NCBI RefSeq assembly: GCF_041146395.1
Contig: NC_090989.1
Location: forward strand, 53,160,501-53,224,500
Origin: Eulemur rufifrons
Lineage: Eukaryota > Chordata > Mammalia > Primates > Lemuridae
Direction of reading: 5' to 3'
DNA: 64,000 bases
Of the stretch, positions 37,621-48,745 are shown piece by piece. A program made the position numbers and the translations under genes. A model generated the notes under the pieces. That model worked only from the letters and a program-made list of their open reading frames with translations. It did not search any database and was not told the origin of the DNA. Every line of letters begins with the position of its first letter. Within the stretch, counting starts at the first letter, position 1.

Positions 37621-37919
37621 TATCTAATGCATTGACACATACACCCATACTTAACTCTGCTGGGCATCCTACCCACTTTCAAACACTTTTATTCCTTTTA
37701 ATATCAAATTGAAAAAAAGTATTGCTATTTATGCTCTACCCATATAAAATTATAGAACTCTGTTTCTAAAATGGGTTTAATTCCTTAAGTTTTAGGGATG
37801 AGTAAACTGAGGTCTAAAGAGGCTCAGAGACTTACTAATACAGTACTTTTTCATCCCCTGAAATCTGACTTCTCTCTCTTGTTCTGGAATAACCTGCGGC
37901 CCCAGAATCGTACACTTAC

Positions 37920-38015
37920 CATGAAGTTCTTTCTTTCCAGAAAGAATCTGAAAGAATGTGTGGAAGTTCCTCTCTGCAGGCTGCTGGAAAATTACCCGGG
38001 ATTTTTCAAGCAAAT
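37920..38015 (-). pseudogene. MYH15: MYH15 coding exon 9
   Basis: This 96-nt exon encodes (Y)[20 protein letters not shown], then [11 protein letters not shown], the conserved [10 protein letters not shown] segment of the upper 50-kDa subdomain. The acceptor ATCATCCAG and donor GTAAGTG are canonical. It starts in phase 1 and ends in phase 1, as needed for both neighbours. No lesion is seen. Confidence 0.95.
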
Positions 38016-38105
38016 CTGGATGATGAGTCATGGATAAAGATTCATACTTAGATGTTCTTGCAAAACTTAGAAGAAAAGTGATCAGATAGTGCAACGACTA
38101 CTTAC

Positions 38106-38169
38106 AGATATCGATGTCAGCAGATGACAGTGTACCTCTGGCACCAAAGTGCATCCTGATGAATTTGCC
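38106..38169 (-). pseudogene. MYH15: MYH15 coding exon 8, acceptor displaced or broken
   Basis: The exon translates to GKFIRMHFGARGTLSSADID and ends GATATCT before the donor GTAAGT. In-frame joining to exon 7 gives exactly 64 nt, the normal length, but the dinucleotide before it (38170-38171) is AA, not AG. The only AG sits one base later and would give a 63-nt exon and a frameshift. Either the acceptor G mutated, or the splice site now sits one base out of frame. Confidence 0.85.
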
Positions 38170-38479
38170 TTAGGTGGACACAGAACACAGCCTCCTATTC
38201 AAACTTTCCAGACAGTTGCAATGGCTTCATTATACATAACTCTCAAAGTGACTACTTCCCCAAAAGTTAAAAAGAAATTCCACATGGCTTTGAGATGAGA
38301 TGGCATCAGCTAATATCTAGAGGGAGCCAGAATGATTGGCAGGACCAGCAGTGGTTCTAGCTTCTAGCTACAGACTGCCAATTGCTACCTGTGTATTCTT
38401 GTGTGCATTGTGATCTTCCTCTGGGCCTCATTGTTCTTATCTAAAAATGAGAAAAATAATATCTGCTTATTATATTCTT

Positions 38480-39070
38480 TTGTTCTTTCAACAAACATGC
38501 ATTGAGCATCTGCTATAAACCAGGAAAGCTGCTCGGTGATGGAGATACCACTCAAGAAAAATAGGCATGGTCCCTACCCCTCATGAAGCTTATTTTAAAA
38601 CTTGGGGGTAAGAGGCTACTGCAACAGCTCTGACATAAAATCACAATAAAATCCAGTACTCCTAGAGCTTAGCAAATAAAAGAAGAGGGGGTATAAAATG
38701 GAGTCTGAGACGTAGACAAAAACCTCATCATGTAAACCATGTAGAACACAGGGAAGAGTAGGGTTTTGTTTTATGTGTGCTTAGAAAACATTGGAAGGTT
38801 TTAAGAAGAGGAGTGATATGATCTGTTTCAAAACACACCTTGGCATAAGTAATAAATAGACACCCTTTCTTTCTTCTCCAGTGAAAAGCCATAAGGCAGG
38901 ATCTAGCAGGGCAGAGACGCTGTCCAGAGGGGACAGTGTCCGCATCAGAATGCCAGATGCAGTTGAGGAGGCCATCTGGTGGCAGCTAGAGCCTGTGGCT
39001 TGAGGATGCTGGAGCAGTGAGGAAGGTAGCCTGGTGGAGTCGGCCCAAGCCAGGGAGGCATCAGAGCAGG
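38480..39070 (-). mobile_element. L2 fragment, antisense
   Basis: CAACAAACATGCATTGAGCA tail complement, then GGTTTTAAGAAGAGGAGTGA further in, both L2 markers. Confidence 0.7.
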
Positions 39071-39154
39071 ACAGCAGCCTGGCAAGGGAAGGAGAGTGGC
39101 TACATACAGGGTGGCTGAATGAGGATGGTAAAAAATGTACAATGGGAATCACAC

Positions 39155-39262
39155 ACACAAACTCTTATATGTATATATAAACATATACAAATTTATATGT
39201 CCTTATTTACATATGTGTCATATACACATATACACAGGTATACATATAGCTACATATATAGT
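39155..39262. repeat. Degenerate TATATG/CATATA repeat
   Basis: Repeated TATATGTATATATAAACATA-like units, an expanded and decayed microsatellite. Confidence 0.7.
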
Positions 39263-39299
39263 ATTAATTGAAAATAAATTTAGCCTGTATTTCATAACT

Positions 39300-39595
39300 T
39301 TTGGACCCCTTTTCCTCTTTTTCCTTCTCCCCTCCTTCCTTCCTTCCTTCCATCATTATGTTTGTTTAGCTTCTCTACTTCTTTCCTTCTATCCTTCCAA
39401 CATTTTTCTTGTTCTTATTCTCTTCCAATTATATTCTTTCCTTCTTTATCTTTCTACTTACTCTACTTTCCTTTCCTCTTTTCCTTTTACTTTCTTTCCT
39501 TTTCTTTCTTCTTTCTTTTTTTTAACTTTCTTTTTCTCTCCCTCCCTTCTTTCCCTCTCTCTCTTACTTCTTTTCAGCTTTCTGCCTCTCATATT
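39300..39595. repeat. Long polypyrimidine (CT-rich) tract
   Basis: About 290 nt of almost pure C/T on the plus strand, with (CCTT)n and (CTTT)n sub-runs. It generates spurious open frames rich in Ser, Phe and Leu. Confidence 0.9.
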
Positions 39596-40443
39596 TCAGC
39601 AGAAATTCCCTTAGCATGCTAACAAGTCCCAAATCTAGCAGTTGTTGCATGGACCAGTATCTGCACCTGCTATGACCAGCCAGACATTCAAGCAGATCTA
39701 AGTGTGGACAGAGCAGCTCTAAGGCTTTGGATGGAAACTAGCCAAATCAGCATGAAGCTATTATTTACTTTTGCCCAGAGACTCAAACAGGAAGCCGTCT
39801 GCAAATTTCCTTATAAATTATATAGTGGCTCCCTGCCACTCATTCTTGGCGTAAAATGAATTTGTTAAACGAGGTTTTGAAATCCAAGTTCTTCCTCTGT
39901 CAGGAGACTTCTAGTTATCAAAAGCTACTTAAAAATACTTTCTCCCAATAAAAAAAGGCTACAGTGAAAAATATGCAGGAGCAGAGGGGCCACAGGCAAG
40001 AGAAGAAACAATAATCATGGTAAGTGAATTAGGAAATGCCTACTAAATTGACTTGTTATAAGGATTACAGGAAATTATGAAGGAGAGAGTATTTCAAATC
40101 TGCAAAATGTAATACAATATAAAGCATTATTGTAATTTTTTGAGTGAGCTTCCCTACTGGGAGTAGAAAGGAATTTGAAACTATTAAGATAAATACTTTC
40201 TTCCTGAAACTGACCAAATAGAAGCTTGGTCAGTTTAGACACATATTTATTATATGTGTAGTTTTAATTGTCTGAGTGTTGAAGCTGATAAATTGCTTTG
40301 AGTAATCTAAAAAATTATAGACTTTAATTAAAGACCACTTTTGGTGTTTTATATATTTTTTTCATACCTATGTGCTCAAACATGAGTTTTACCATTGCTT
40401 AAAAACTAAAGACTCTGATATTATGCTAAATCGTGTTACTTAC

Positions 40444-40536
40444 AAAATGAGAAGAGTTGTCATTTCTCAGGGTTTTGGCATTTCCAAATGTTTCCAAGAT
40501 AGGATTCACTTACATGATTTGTGCTTCTAAAGTCTC
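40444..40536 (-). pseudogene. MYH15: MYH15 coding exon 7 (switch-I exon) with premature TAA
   Basis: This is a 93-nt phase 0-0 exon reading ETLEAQIM, a stop, then VNPILETFGNAKTLRNDNSSHF. The stop is TAA at 40510-40512 (codon 215), where the family has Gln (CAA). The switch-I motif NDNSSRFG has His in place of its invariant Arg (CAT, consistent with a CpG transition of CGT). That arginine pairs with the switch-II glutamate in active myosins. The acceptor ATCCCAG and donor GTAAGT are intact. Confidence 0.93.
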
Positions 40537-40544
40537 CTGGGATA

Positions 40545-42310
40545 CATGCAAGAGAAGTACAGCAGATGAAGCTTTTAGCAGAATGCTGTAATGTGGCAAG
40601 CCCTCCTTCTCCAGGTTGAATCCCATTTTTGCTTTGATAACCAGTAGCAAAAAAGATGCTTCCAAATTTGGTTACAAAATTTTATTTTGGAATGGGAATT
40701 CAGAAAAACAGATGTATGTATGAGAGAGATTGACTTAATATACAATGCCCCTATGAATATATATGGGAGCTCATTTATTTGCAATGCTTCCCTTTGGGTT
40801 GGCATTGGCCTGAGTGGAAGAGTAAAATGGTTATTCACCAAAATAAACAAAAAAAATCATAGTCTATTTCCAAACAAACTTCATTTCATATATTATTCCC
40901 AATGTTAATCTTCCTCTCTTCCCATTTAATACTCACACCTGGAAATTTATCTATCCTAGGATAACATGGCAGACTCTTGGCATTATTAAATTATATTTTT
41001 ACTTGCTACTACTCCCGAGTAATCTAAAGATTCACACCAAGCAGTGACTTGTAATGGTATTGATCTGGAATCTGAATCATGTGTGCTCAAGCTAATGGGC
41101 CAAAACAGGTCATCCACATAGAGTGAGCTTGAATGGCCACCTAGCACCCAAATGGCAACATAGCTTTGTTTTTCCACTCAGCCTCAAAGACCCATTATAT
41201 GAGGGGAATTATATAGTGTATAGTATTCAGGAACTTCTAGATTTATGAATATTATATCTTTTCTAAGTCATATGGGTCTACTGTCCTTCAAATAAGTTAC
41301 AGGGTATATGCATATGAGCAAAGGTTTCCATAGAAGTGTTATATATTATCATAGAACTCAATGGCTAGACCAAACCAATTAACATATGCCAACAAAAACC
41401 CTAAAATGCATGCAAAAATGAAGTTACATCTGCTGAGTTATATAGCTTAATAATACCTACAGAAATCAATCAAATTCAGGAATGTGGTAGTTGGAAAAGA
41501 AACTTCTCCTATTTAAAATTGGACTAGATGGCTATTTTGATACATTTATTAATTTGCAAAACACAGCAGGTAACATCCATATTGAAATGAAAAAGAAAAA
41601 TAATGTAAGACATAGTAAGATGAAAGGTCTAACAGCTCAATAACTCATTGATTTTGTGTTCCACTCAGGATGAGTTAATTTTATTTAGCATACCAACCGT
41701 CATGGTCTAGTTATCTTCAAATTATGATGAAGCCCACTAACCTGTTAATGGAGCTAAACAAAGCAAGCTAAATTAAAAATTGTCAAGGACTAAAAAAAAA
41801 ATCAAATAGAGAGTGAAGGTAAAGTTATCCTGAACATGGATTGTGATTAAAGTTGAGGGTATGTCCATCAGGCATTTGGGATTTGATCTAGGAGTTAGGA
41901 GTGAAGGAAGCAGACTTTTATTACATATTTCTGGTAGTCTGACATTTCATGGTAGCTAAAGAAATTCAGAAATATCTAAGGCACTGATGACCCTAGCCTT
42001 TAGGTGAGATGATTTGGATCTCGAGGGCATAATTTTCAGAGGGTCTAACCAACAAAGACCAGGCCAGTAAATGCCCCATGAAGTAAATCTGAAACAAATT
42101 ATGTAATTCATGTTTTTAGGTCATTGGTTTGGAGCACTTGATGATCCTCCCAATGGGAGATGTAAAGATGGGGAAAAATGACTTCTCTGTAATTTGCTAA
42201 TTGTTCTGTGGTTCTTGTTGCCTCCTTACTTCCCATAAGTGGTCAGGGCAGAGGCTCCATGATCCAGTGGTTAGGACCACCCCACCTTTTCTGCCAAGAT
42301 ATATGAACAC
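40545..42310. other. Intron between MYH15 exons 7 and 6, no recognised feature
   Basis: AT-rich sequence with no clear repeat family or additional exon. Confidence 0.45.
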
Positions 42311-42314
42311 TTAC

Positions 42315-42408
42315 TGGCTTTTTTCTGGGTTGGCTCGTGGCTGCCATGGTGGCAAAATACTAGATAATATGTTTGGTGTTCACAGTCTTACCAGCACCAG
42401 ATTCTCCC
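42315..42408 (-). pseudogene. MYH15: MYH15 coding exon 6 (P-loop exon) with premature TAG
   Basis: The acceptor CAAATCACAG is followed by the intact Walker A motif GESGAGKT (codons 176-183), then VNTKHII, a stop and YFATMAA. The stop is TAG at 42360-42362 (codon 191), where the family has Gln (a C-to-T change of CAG). The donor is GTAAGT after AGAAAAAAGCCA. The stop would truncate the protein before switch I, removing almost the whole motor and the entire rod. Confidence 0.93.
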
Positions 42409-43579
42409 CTGTGATTTGAAATTCAGCATCACAGTTAACTGCTTCTGATTACCAATGCAATGAAAGTTAAGTGATTCTGATCATAGAGGCTAAGGCAAGC
42501 AGGGAAGGTTTTATAGAAAAGTGGAACTCAAGATGAAACTTGAGGTTCTGTGGATATTTAATTGGTTGGGAGATGGGGAAGGATGTCTCAGGCAGCAAAA
42601 ACAACATGAGCAAAACTCTGGAGTTCAGAAAGATCAAGGACTTTTATAAATACTAAAAATCCTGTTCCTCCTGGTCCTATTAACAAAGAACAGGACAGCA
42701 CCTCTACTCCTCATTGCCAGCTATTCAAGGGATTCTCGTGTATGAAGCCTACCACACGGCCAAGTCTTCTCAGAAGAAGACCTACCAATCATTTCACCAG
42801 GCAGCTTGACTTCAGGTTCCCCTTGTCCTTTGACAACCAGCTAACTTTGTAATGTGGAAAGAATACAGTGGTGAATTTATAGGCTCATCACCCAAAGCAT
42901 CACAGAATCCAGGCTTGCTTTGATCAGTATAAATCTCTGGAAAATAGCTTATCCTCTCTCCAAAGGGATGAATTTGAATTATCCATCTATCTCTAAGGTT
43001 CTGAGACCTTATGATCCCTCTTGGGATAGTTGAAGCCAATGGAGAGCCCAACACATAAGGTGGCATCATCATTGCACAGGAAGGCCAAGGACTTAAGCAC
43101 TGCACACCTTCTTGGGTCTCAGGCACCATGCTGACAGTTCACCTGGCCTGCCAGCTCTCTTTCCATCAAAATTAACATATAATAAGGTATCACCTTCACC
43201 TCCTTTTCTTATCCCTCTAAGACTCACCATCTTTTAGTTCCCACTACTTAATGTACCTTGGCCTGCCGACAACAGCATGTTATCTGGTTGCCCACAACAG
43301 CACATTATCTGTGATTAAGACCAGCTTGTGCACTGAGGTTTCTAAAGAATCTCTTAAAATGGGGGAGGCAGACTAGCTGACGCTGTATTTGGAGTAATCA
43401 CTGACTAAAGCATTATGACAATTTCCCGAGTATCTTATTCTTGCCTAGAATGTATTCTGCATCTAAAGGGCAAACAATTCAAAGACAGTGAATTTAAGTT
43501 TTATTCCCAGTGAAACGTAAGTGTCTGTCTCCATTGAAACTTACTTCAGGCCCCAAAGAAGAACAAGGCAAACACTTAG
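42409..43579. other. Intron between MYH15 exons 6 and 5, no recognised feature
   Basis: A local imperfect duplication (ACAACAGCA(T/C)(G/A)TTATCTG) occurs near 43270-43310. Otherwise nothing is recognised. Confidence 0.45.
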
Positions 43580-43607
43580 GTGAGGAGTATAGACTGATTC
43601 TCTTGAT
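43580..43607 (-). pseudogene. MYH15: MYH15 coding exon 5 (28-nt microexon), broken donor
   Basis: This is the 28-nt exon that precedes the P-loop exon in sarcomeric myosin genes. With the flanking bases it reads NQENQSILLT, against the family RENQSIL(F/I)T. The acceptor is TTTTGTAG. The donor reads CTAAGT where GTAAGT is expected (first base at 43579), a single G-to-C change that abolishes the GT. Skipping this exon would shift the reading frame ahead of the P-loop. Confidence 0.85.
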
Positions 43608-43984
43608 CTACAAAAGAAAGAAAAATGTCAGAATATTCTATTGCTAGGGGCTTACGTATTAGCATGGCCTTATTCAAAATTTCCCTGGCTGCAGTTTGAA
43701 ATCAGACACACAGAAAAGGATTTGCTCCATTTACAGTGAGGGGAAAAGTACCATTTAAATGGCGCAGAGTAAAATAGATTTTCTCTTGCCCCTCGGTATG
43801 CCAGTCATAAGAACGTATAAATCGGAGGCCTATTTCCTTGCTCCACATACAAATGATAACCAACTAATGGTTGACATTTTTGCCATTTTAAGCCTTTAAG
43901 AATGATTGTGTAATAGTAGCTATAGAATAACGTCTTTGTGTCAGACACTACAGCAGATGCTTTCTGTAATAAAAGCTACCATCC

Positions 43985-44205
43985 CCAGGGGGCTTACTCT
44001 GGGCCAGCCACTGTCCCCAGCACTTTAAATGCATTATCTCACTTTGATGTGCAAGCTAATCGGCCTAACAACCCTAGGAGGTAGGTACTATTTTGCCCAC
44101 ATTTTATCCAGAGGCTTCAAGTGATTAGAGAACTGTAAAGGCCATGCTCTGCTCACAATGCCTAAGTGCCTCTTAGTGACACAGAGAAAAAGTAGATCAG
44201 ATATT
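43985..44205 (-). mobile_element. MIR element, antisense
   Basis: CAGCACTTTAAATGCATTAT and AACAACCCTAGGAGGTAGGT are antisense MIR motifs. Confidence 0.85.
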
Positions 44206-44237
44206 TTTACTTTTCATTTTGTAGGGCAGCTACTTAC

Positions 44238-44394
44238 TGTGAAGCATATCCTGAAAGGCGTTACCGGCCACAGCAAAGATGTGAGGGGGAGCCTCTGATC
44301 GCCTCTTCCCTTTGTAGCCAGCCACGACTTCTTTCTGATACGCTGGAAGCCATTTGTAAGGGTTTGTGGTCACGCAGAAGAGACCTGAATATGT
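44238..44394 (-). pseudogene. MYH15: MYH15 coding exon 4
   Basis: This is a 157-nt exon with acceptor CCCTCAG and donor GTAAGT. It reads [20 protein letters not shown], then [20 protein letters not shown] and QDMLH, the conserved segment leading into the ATP site. It ends in phase 1 and joins the 28-nt exon 5 to give HN-QENQ. Splice sites and frame are intact. Confidence 0.95.
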
Positions 44395-44804
44395 CTGAGG
44401 GAAGATCAGAAAAGATTTCAGAAAATAGATTAGAATTATGTCCAGGTCTGTCAGCTCTCCGCTATCAGGGAACATTTGCTGGAATATTTACTTATAAAGG
44501 AACTCAAAAGAAGAGAGCTTTTGGATTCTTATAGAGAAGGGACTTCTAACAGAAAGAGACAGAACCAGGTTAGAGCAACATCGGGACTTGGGATTACCTC
44601 TCCCCTGGGACATCTGCTAACTACGAACGCGTCTGACACATGAGCTTCTGAAGACAGGACGCTAACTGCAGGCCTGCAGGGATTTCAGCAACCAGCAATC
44701 GGGCGTGTGAGGCCAGAGCGGAATCTCTGCCTCAGCAAGATTAGAAACTTGACTTTTAGGGCATTGAGAAGGAATAGCTCATGTAGGTCACTCAGCCACC
44801 GAAG

Positions 44805-45240
44805 TGGTCAAGTTGTGGCTCCCCAAAAGATACATTTATGTCCTCATCTCCAGAGCCTACAAATGTGATCTTCTCTGGAAAAGGGGTTTTTACAGGTGTA
44901 ATTAAGCTAAGGGTGTCAAGATGACATCTGGGTAGGCCTTCAGTCCAATAACTGGTGTCCTTATAAGAGACACAGAGGGGGGAAGGTGATGTGAAGATAG
45001 AGGCAGAGACCGGAGTGATGCAACCACCAGGGATGTCCGTAGCTACCAGAAGCTGGAAGAGACAAGGAAGGATTCTCCGCTAGAACCTCCAGAGGGAGTG
45101 CAACCCTGTCCATTTGATTTGAGTTTGGACTTCTGGCCTCCAGCACTGTAGTAGATTAATTTCTATTGTTTTAAGCTGCTGCCCAGGTTGCAGTAATATT
45201 GTCATAGCATCCCAGGGCGGCTAATACAGTCACATGGTAA
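44805..45240 (+). mobile_element. MLT1-class MaLR solo LTR
   Basis: It runs through AATTAAGCTAAGGGTGTCAA, ACTGGTGTCCTTATAAGAGA, GCTGGAAGAGACAAGGAAGG and CTGGCCTCCAGCACTGTAGT to GGCTAATACA. This is the usual MLT1 layout. No internal region is attached. Confidence 0.8.
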
Positions 45241-45404
45241 ATCAGAGAGCTGAGAAGCAAGCTGGCTGTTTGTCATGGCTTCTGTGGCAATGGGTGCCAG
45301 ATGCCACATTTTAGCCTAATCTACTCATCACTGCTTTTGTTGTATAGGTCTTGAATAAATCAAAAAACCTGAGCAGCCAAAAATCACCAGTTTAATGATG
45401 ATGA

Positions 45405-45630
45405 CAAAATTTCATTGAGCCCTAACTAGGTCTCAGGCACTGAACTATGTGCTTTACCTACATTCTTTTATTTAATCCTCCAAGCCACCATGGAGACCCA
45501 GGTATTATTATCCCACTTTCCAGATAAGGTGAATTTAAGAAGTTAAGAAACTTAACAACTAGTAAGTGACAGAGCTGGTATTTGTACACTAATCTATCAG
45601 GCTCCAAGCCTCATGCTTTTAATTTAGCAT
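45405..45630 (-). mobile_element. MIR element, antisense
   Basis: GTCTCAGGCACTGAACTATG, GGTATTATTATCCCACTTTC, and ACAACTAGTAAGTGACAGAG fit an antisense MIR. Confidence 0.85.
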
Positions 45631-45833
45631 GGTGACCTGTGAGAAGGGACACAAATGGTGACAAAATAAATGGGGGAAATGCTAAGATAAGGTCCCTCCC
45701 CAGTAGGCCTTTCTTAAGAACAATACCCACGTGGGTACGCTGAAATTCAATGTAAGATATCACCCAGGAGAGGTTGGGACATTGCCAACGTGAGTGCCAG
45801 CATGCTGTTTCAGCAGTAAGGCATGTTACACAC

Positions 45834-45977
45834 ATAGATCATCCAGTGGTCATAGCGCCTCTTCAAGGTATGCAGTGTAGATGCTTCACCGAGGTGAGCC
45901 AGCATGGCCATGTCTTCAATCATTTCACACTCTGAAGGATTCATCTGCTGGATTTTGTCCTCCTTAACACTTAGACT
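45834..45977 (-). pseudogene. MYH15: MYH15 coding exon 3
   Basis: This is a 144-nt phase 0-0 exon, the usual length for this exon in sarcomeric myosins. It encodes SLSVKEDKIQQMNPSECEMI and continues through the conserved EDMAMLAHL and LKRRY motifs to DHWMIY. The acceptor (CTCTCTGCAG) is strong; the donor GTGTGT is weaker but canonical. No inactivating change is seen in it. Confidence 0.93.
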
Positions 45978-46339
45978 CTGCAGAGAGGACAGAAATATAA
46001 GATGTATTTCCATATTTCTCTTATGCTTATTCATTTTTCCATATACTAGAAAAAATATTCAGAGTCAAAAAGAAAAAAAAATGCCTCATCAACGGGTGGG
46101 GCCAGAAGAGATTATACCAGCCTTCACGGAAGAAGCAGGTATTCATCCTGCCAAAGCCCTCTCCTTCCCTGAAGATGAATTAAAAATAGTATGTTTGCTA
46201 AACCAAGATTTTCCATCTCTCAGTGCCCTAATCTTGTGGTTCCTTCCTGATTCCCCCTGAGAGTACATGGGTCATATTATGCATCATCTGACCCCCCTCT
46301 TGATGTCCCAACATATCTTGGAGAAGTAAAAGAAGGAAC

Positions 46340-46975
46340 TTGGAGTGGAGGACCTAGGTGGCAGACCTCATCCTTCCAGACTTGGTTCAAGACCTATCTT
46401 CTCCCTCAAACCTTCCCCAGCCACCTCTGCGCATTATATATTTTCCTCCTTTGTTAAGCCTTACCACCAGTACTATCTTTACATTAATACTCCTGTGTAT
46501 GTTTTAATAATTGTGTATGTGCTAGGTCAGTGGTCCCCAACCTTTTTGGCACAAGGGACTGGTTTCATGGAAGACAGTTTTTCCACAGACGGTGGGGTGG
46601 GGAGTGGGGTGGTGGTGGGGGAGTCCAGGCGGTGATGCCCACAACAGGGAGGGGAGCAGCCGTAAATGGATATGAAGCTTCGCTCTGCTCGCCCTCCGTG
46701 CTCATCTCTGACTATGCGCCTCCCCACCCCCAAGCTTCATGGAAGACAATTTTTCCAGGGGGTGAGGGGGCAGTGGTCGGTGGCAGAGTTCTGCACCCCA
46801 GTCCCCTGCCACCCTGGGGCTGGGGACTGCAATGTTAGACTATTTCCAGGCTAGGTTATAAGCACCTTGAGAAAGAGTCAATATTGTCTTCTTTGACAGT
46901 TATTAAACCACCTATCACAATGTTTGGGACATGGTAGCTGCTCAGTAAATATTAGTATCTTGATTAATATGGATT
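46340..46975 (+). mobile_element. L2 3' end, interrupted by a MER1-like element
   Basis: L2-like coding remnant on the left and the tail (TATAAGCACCTTGAGAAAGA, GCTCAGTAAATATTAGTATC) on the right of the DNA transposon. Confidence 0.6.
46528..46829 (+). mobile_element. MER1-like hAT element
   Basis: It starts CAGTGGTCCCCAACCTTTTT and ends GGGGCTGGGGACTG, giving imperfect inverted termini. The interior has TGGTTTCATGGAAGACAGTT and GATATGAAGCTTCGCTCTGC, as in MER1. A second GGAAGACAATTTTTCC copy near 46741 suggests internal rearrangement. Confidence 0.8.
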
Positions 46976-47744
46976 CATTTCTGCTATAAAATAGTTGCTT
47001 GGGGTTCTTCTCAAAAGTTTCCTAACACCTTTCCTATAGCCCTGTTCCTTGACAAATAAATATTGGTGTCAACTGATTGCCTCCATTTAACCCCAGTTTG
47101 TGATGGCTTCTTTCTAAGGCTCTCACACTCTTCATATTCTTGATCCAATTCCTATCCACAGCCTTCTTTGACATTGTTCTAACAGTAAAATCCCTTTTCT
47201 TTTGACTCCCTTCAGTTTCTGTATTTCAAGGACTCCTTCTGTTCTGCCTTCAAACACAAGCAGAACATAATCAGGTCCCTTACATCTTCAAAAACCTCCC
47301 CTTTGCCCTGGTTCTATTTTTCTCTCTTTTTTCATTACCAACTTTCTTCAATAAGTAGTACTTTACACCCACTGGCTTTACTGCCTTTGTTAATCTTACA
47401 AAGACCAAAGGTGATTGGAAGTGTAGTCACTTCTAACATGAGGAAGAGGAAGCCTGGAGCCAGGAGCTTCAGAGTGAGGCTGGGAGAATGGGACCTTCAT
47501 TACATGGGGGAAGGACAAGGAGGACAACGTAAATCACCCTCTCACTCCTCTTTCTACCTTTCTACTCTTTCTAACATTAATGACACCATTAATGGCTTTC
47601 ATACTCTTCTGCCTATGATTTCTTTTTAAAATTATAATTCCAACCACATTATATCACAAATCACCTTAAATACTGTTGAAGAGACAGCAGTTTTGCAGAA
47701 TGTGCTCAGAAGAGCAAGCATCACATCTGGAGGCCTAATAAAAT

Positions 47745-48745
47745 CGAGTTGGACACCATTAAGAAAATGAAAAGATAATGCACAGACTGGGAGGAAATAT
47801 GTGCAAATAATACATCTCATAAGCGACTTGCATCTAGAAGGTAAAAAGAACTCTTACAACTCAATAATGAAGAGGCAATAGCCCAATTAAAAAATGAGCA
47901 AAGAGCTTGAATAGACATTTCTCTGAAGGAGGTATACAAATGGCCAGTAAGTACATGAAAAGGTGCTCAACATCATTAGTCATTAGGGAAATACAAATAA
48001 AAATCACATTAAAATACCACTGCACCCCACTAGAATGGCTATAATCAAAAAGACATATATTAAAATGTGTTGGTGAGGATGTAGGGAAACTGTAACCCAT
48101 ATACATTGCTAGCGGAAATGTAAAATGGTGCAGCCGCTTTGGAAAATAGTTTGGCAGTTCCTCAAAATGCTAAACATAGTTACCATATGACACAGCAACT
48201 CCACTCCTAGATATACACCCAAGAGAAATGAAAATGTGCATATACATAAAAATTTGCACATGTATGTTCATAGCAGCACTGTTCATAATAGCCAGGATAT
48301 ATAAACAACCTAAACGTTCATCACCTGATGAATGGATAAACAACATATACAGTGGAATAGTATTCAGCCATAAGAAGGAATGATGTACTTATTCATGCTA
48401 CAAGGTGAATGAACCTCAAAAACATTATGCTAAGTGAAAGACACCAGACACAAAAGGCCACCTATTGTATGATCCCACATATCTGAAGGGGCCAGAATAG
48501 GCAAATCTACAGAAACAGAAAGCAGAACACTGCTTGCCTGGGGTTGGTGGGGGTAGGAAGAAGGTGAAGTGACTGCTAATAGGCAAAAGGCTTCTTTTTG
48601 GGATGATGGAAAATATTCCAATATTGGATTATAACAACTGCTGCACAATTCTTTGAATATATTAAAGACCATGGAATTATACGCTTTAAAGAGGTAAACT
48701 CTATGGTATGTAAATTTTATCTCAATAAAGTTGTTTTTAAAAAAG
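47745..48745 (+). mobile_element. L1M-type 3' end
   Basis: ATTAAGAAAATGAAAAGATA, then GCAAAGAGCTTGAATAGACA and ATTATGCTAAGTGAAAGACA down to TATCTCAATAAAG. About 1 kb of ORF2 end plus 3'UTR, with frame destroyed. Confidence 0.88.

Noticed and set aside
39135..39622. Long Ser/Phe/Leu-rich open frames of 159 and 86 codons
   Set aside because: They are translations of the polypyrimidine tract with no domain, promoter or splice context.
42395..42410. Apparent +2 frameshift inside the P-loop (GAG-AATCT-GGT)
   Set aside because: It arises only if the exon is taken to begin at ACAGGG. Starting one base after the AG of CACAG gives T-GESGAGKT in frame with the 28-nt exon 5, so the P-loop is intact.
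46520..46856. GCTAGGT repeats as the target-site duplication of the MER1-like element
   Set aside because: The right copy is about 20 nt away from the element's terminus, so the match may be chance.
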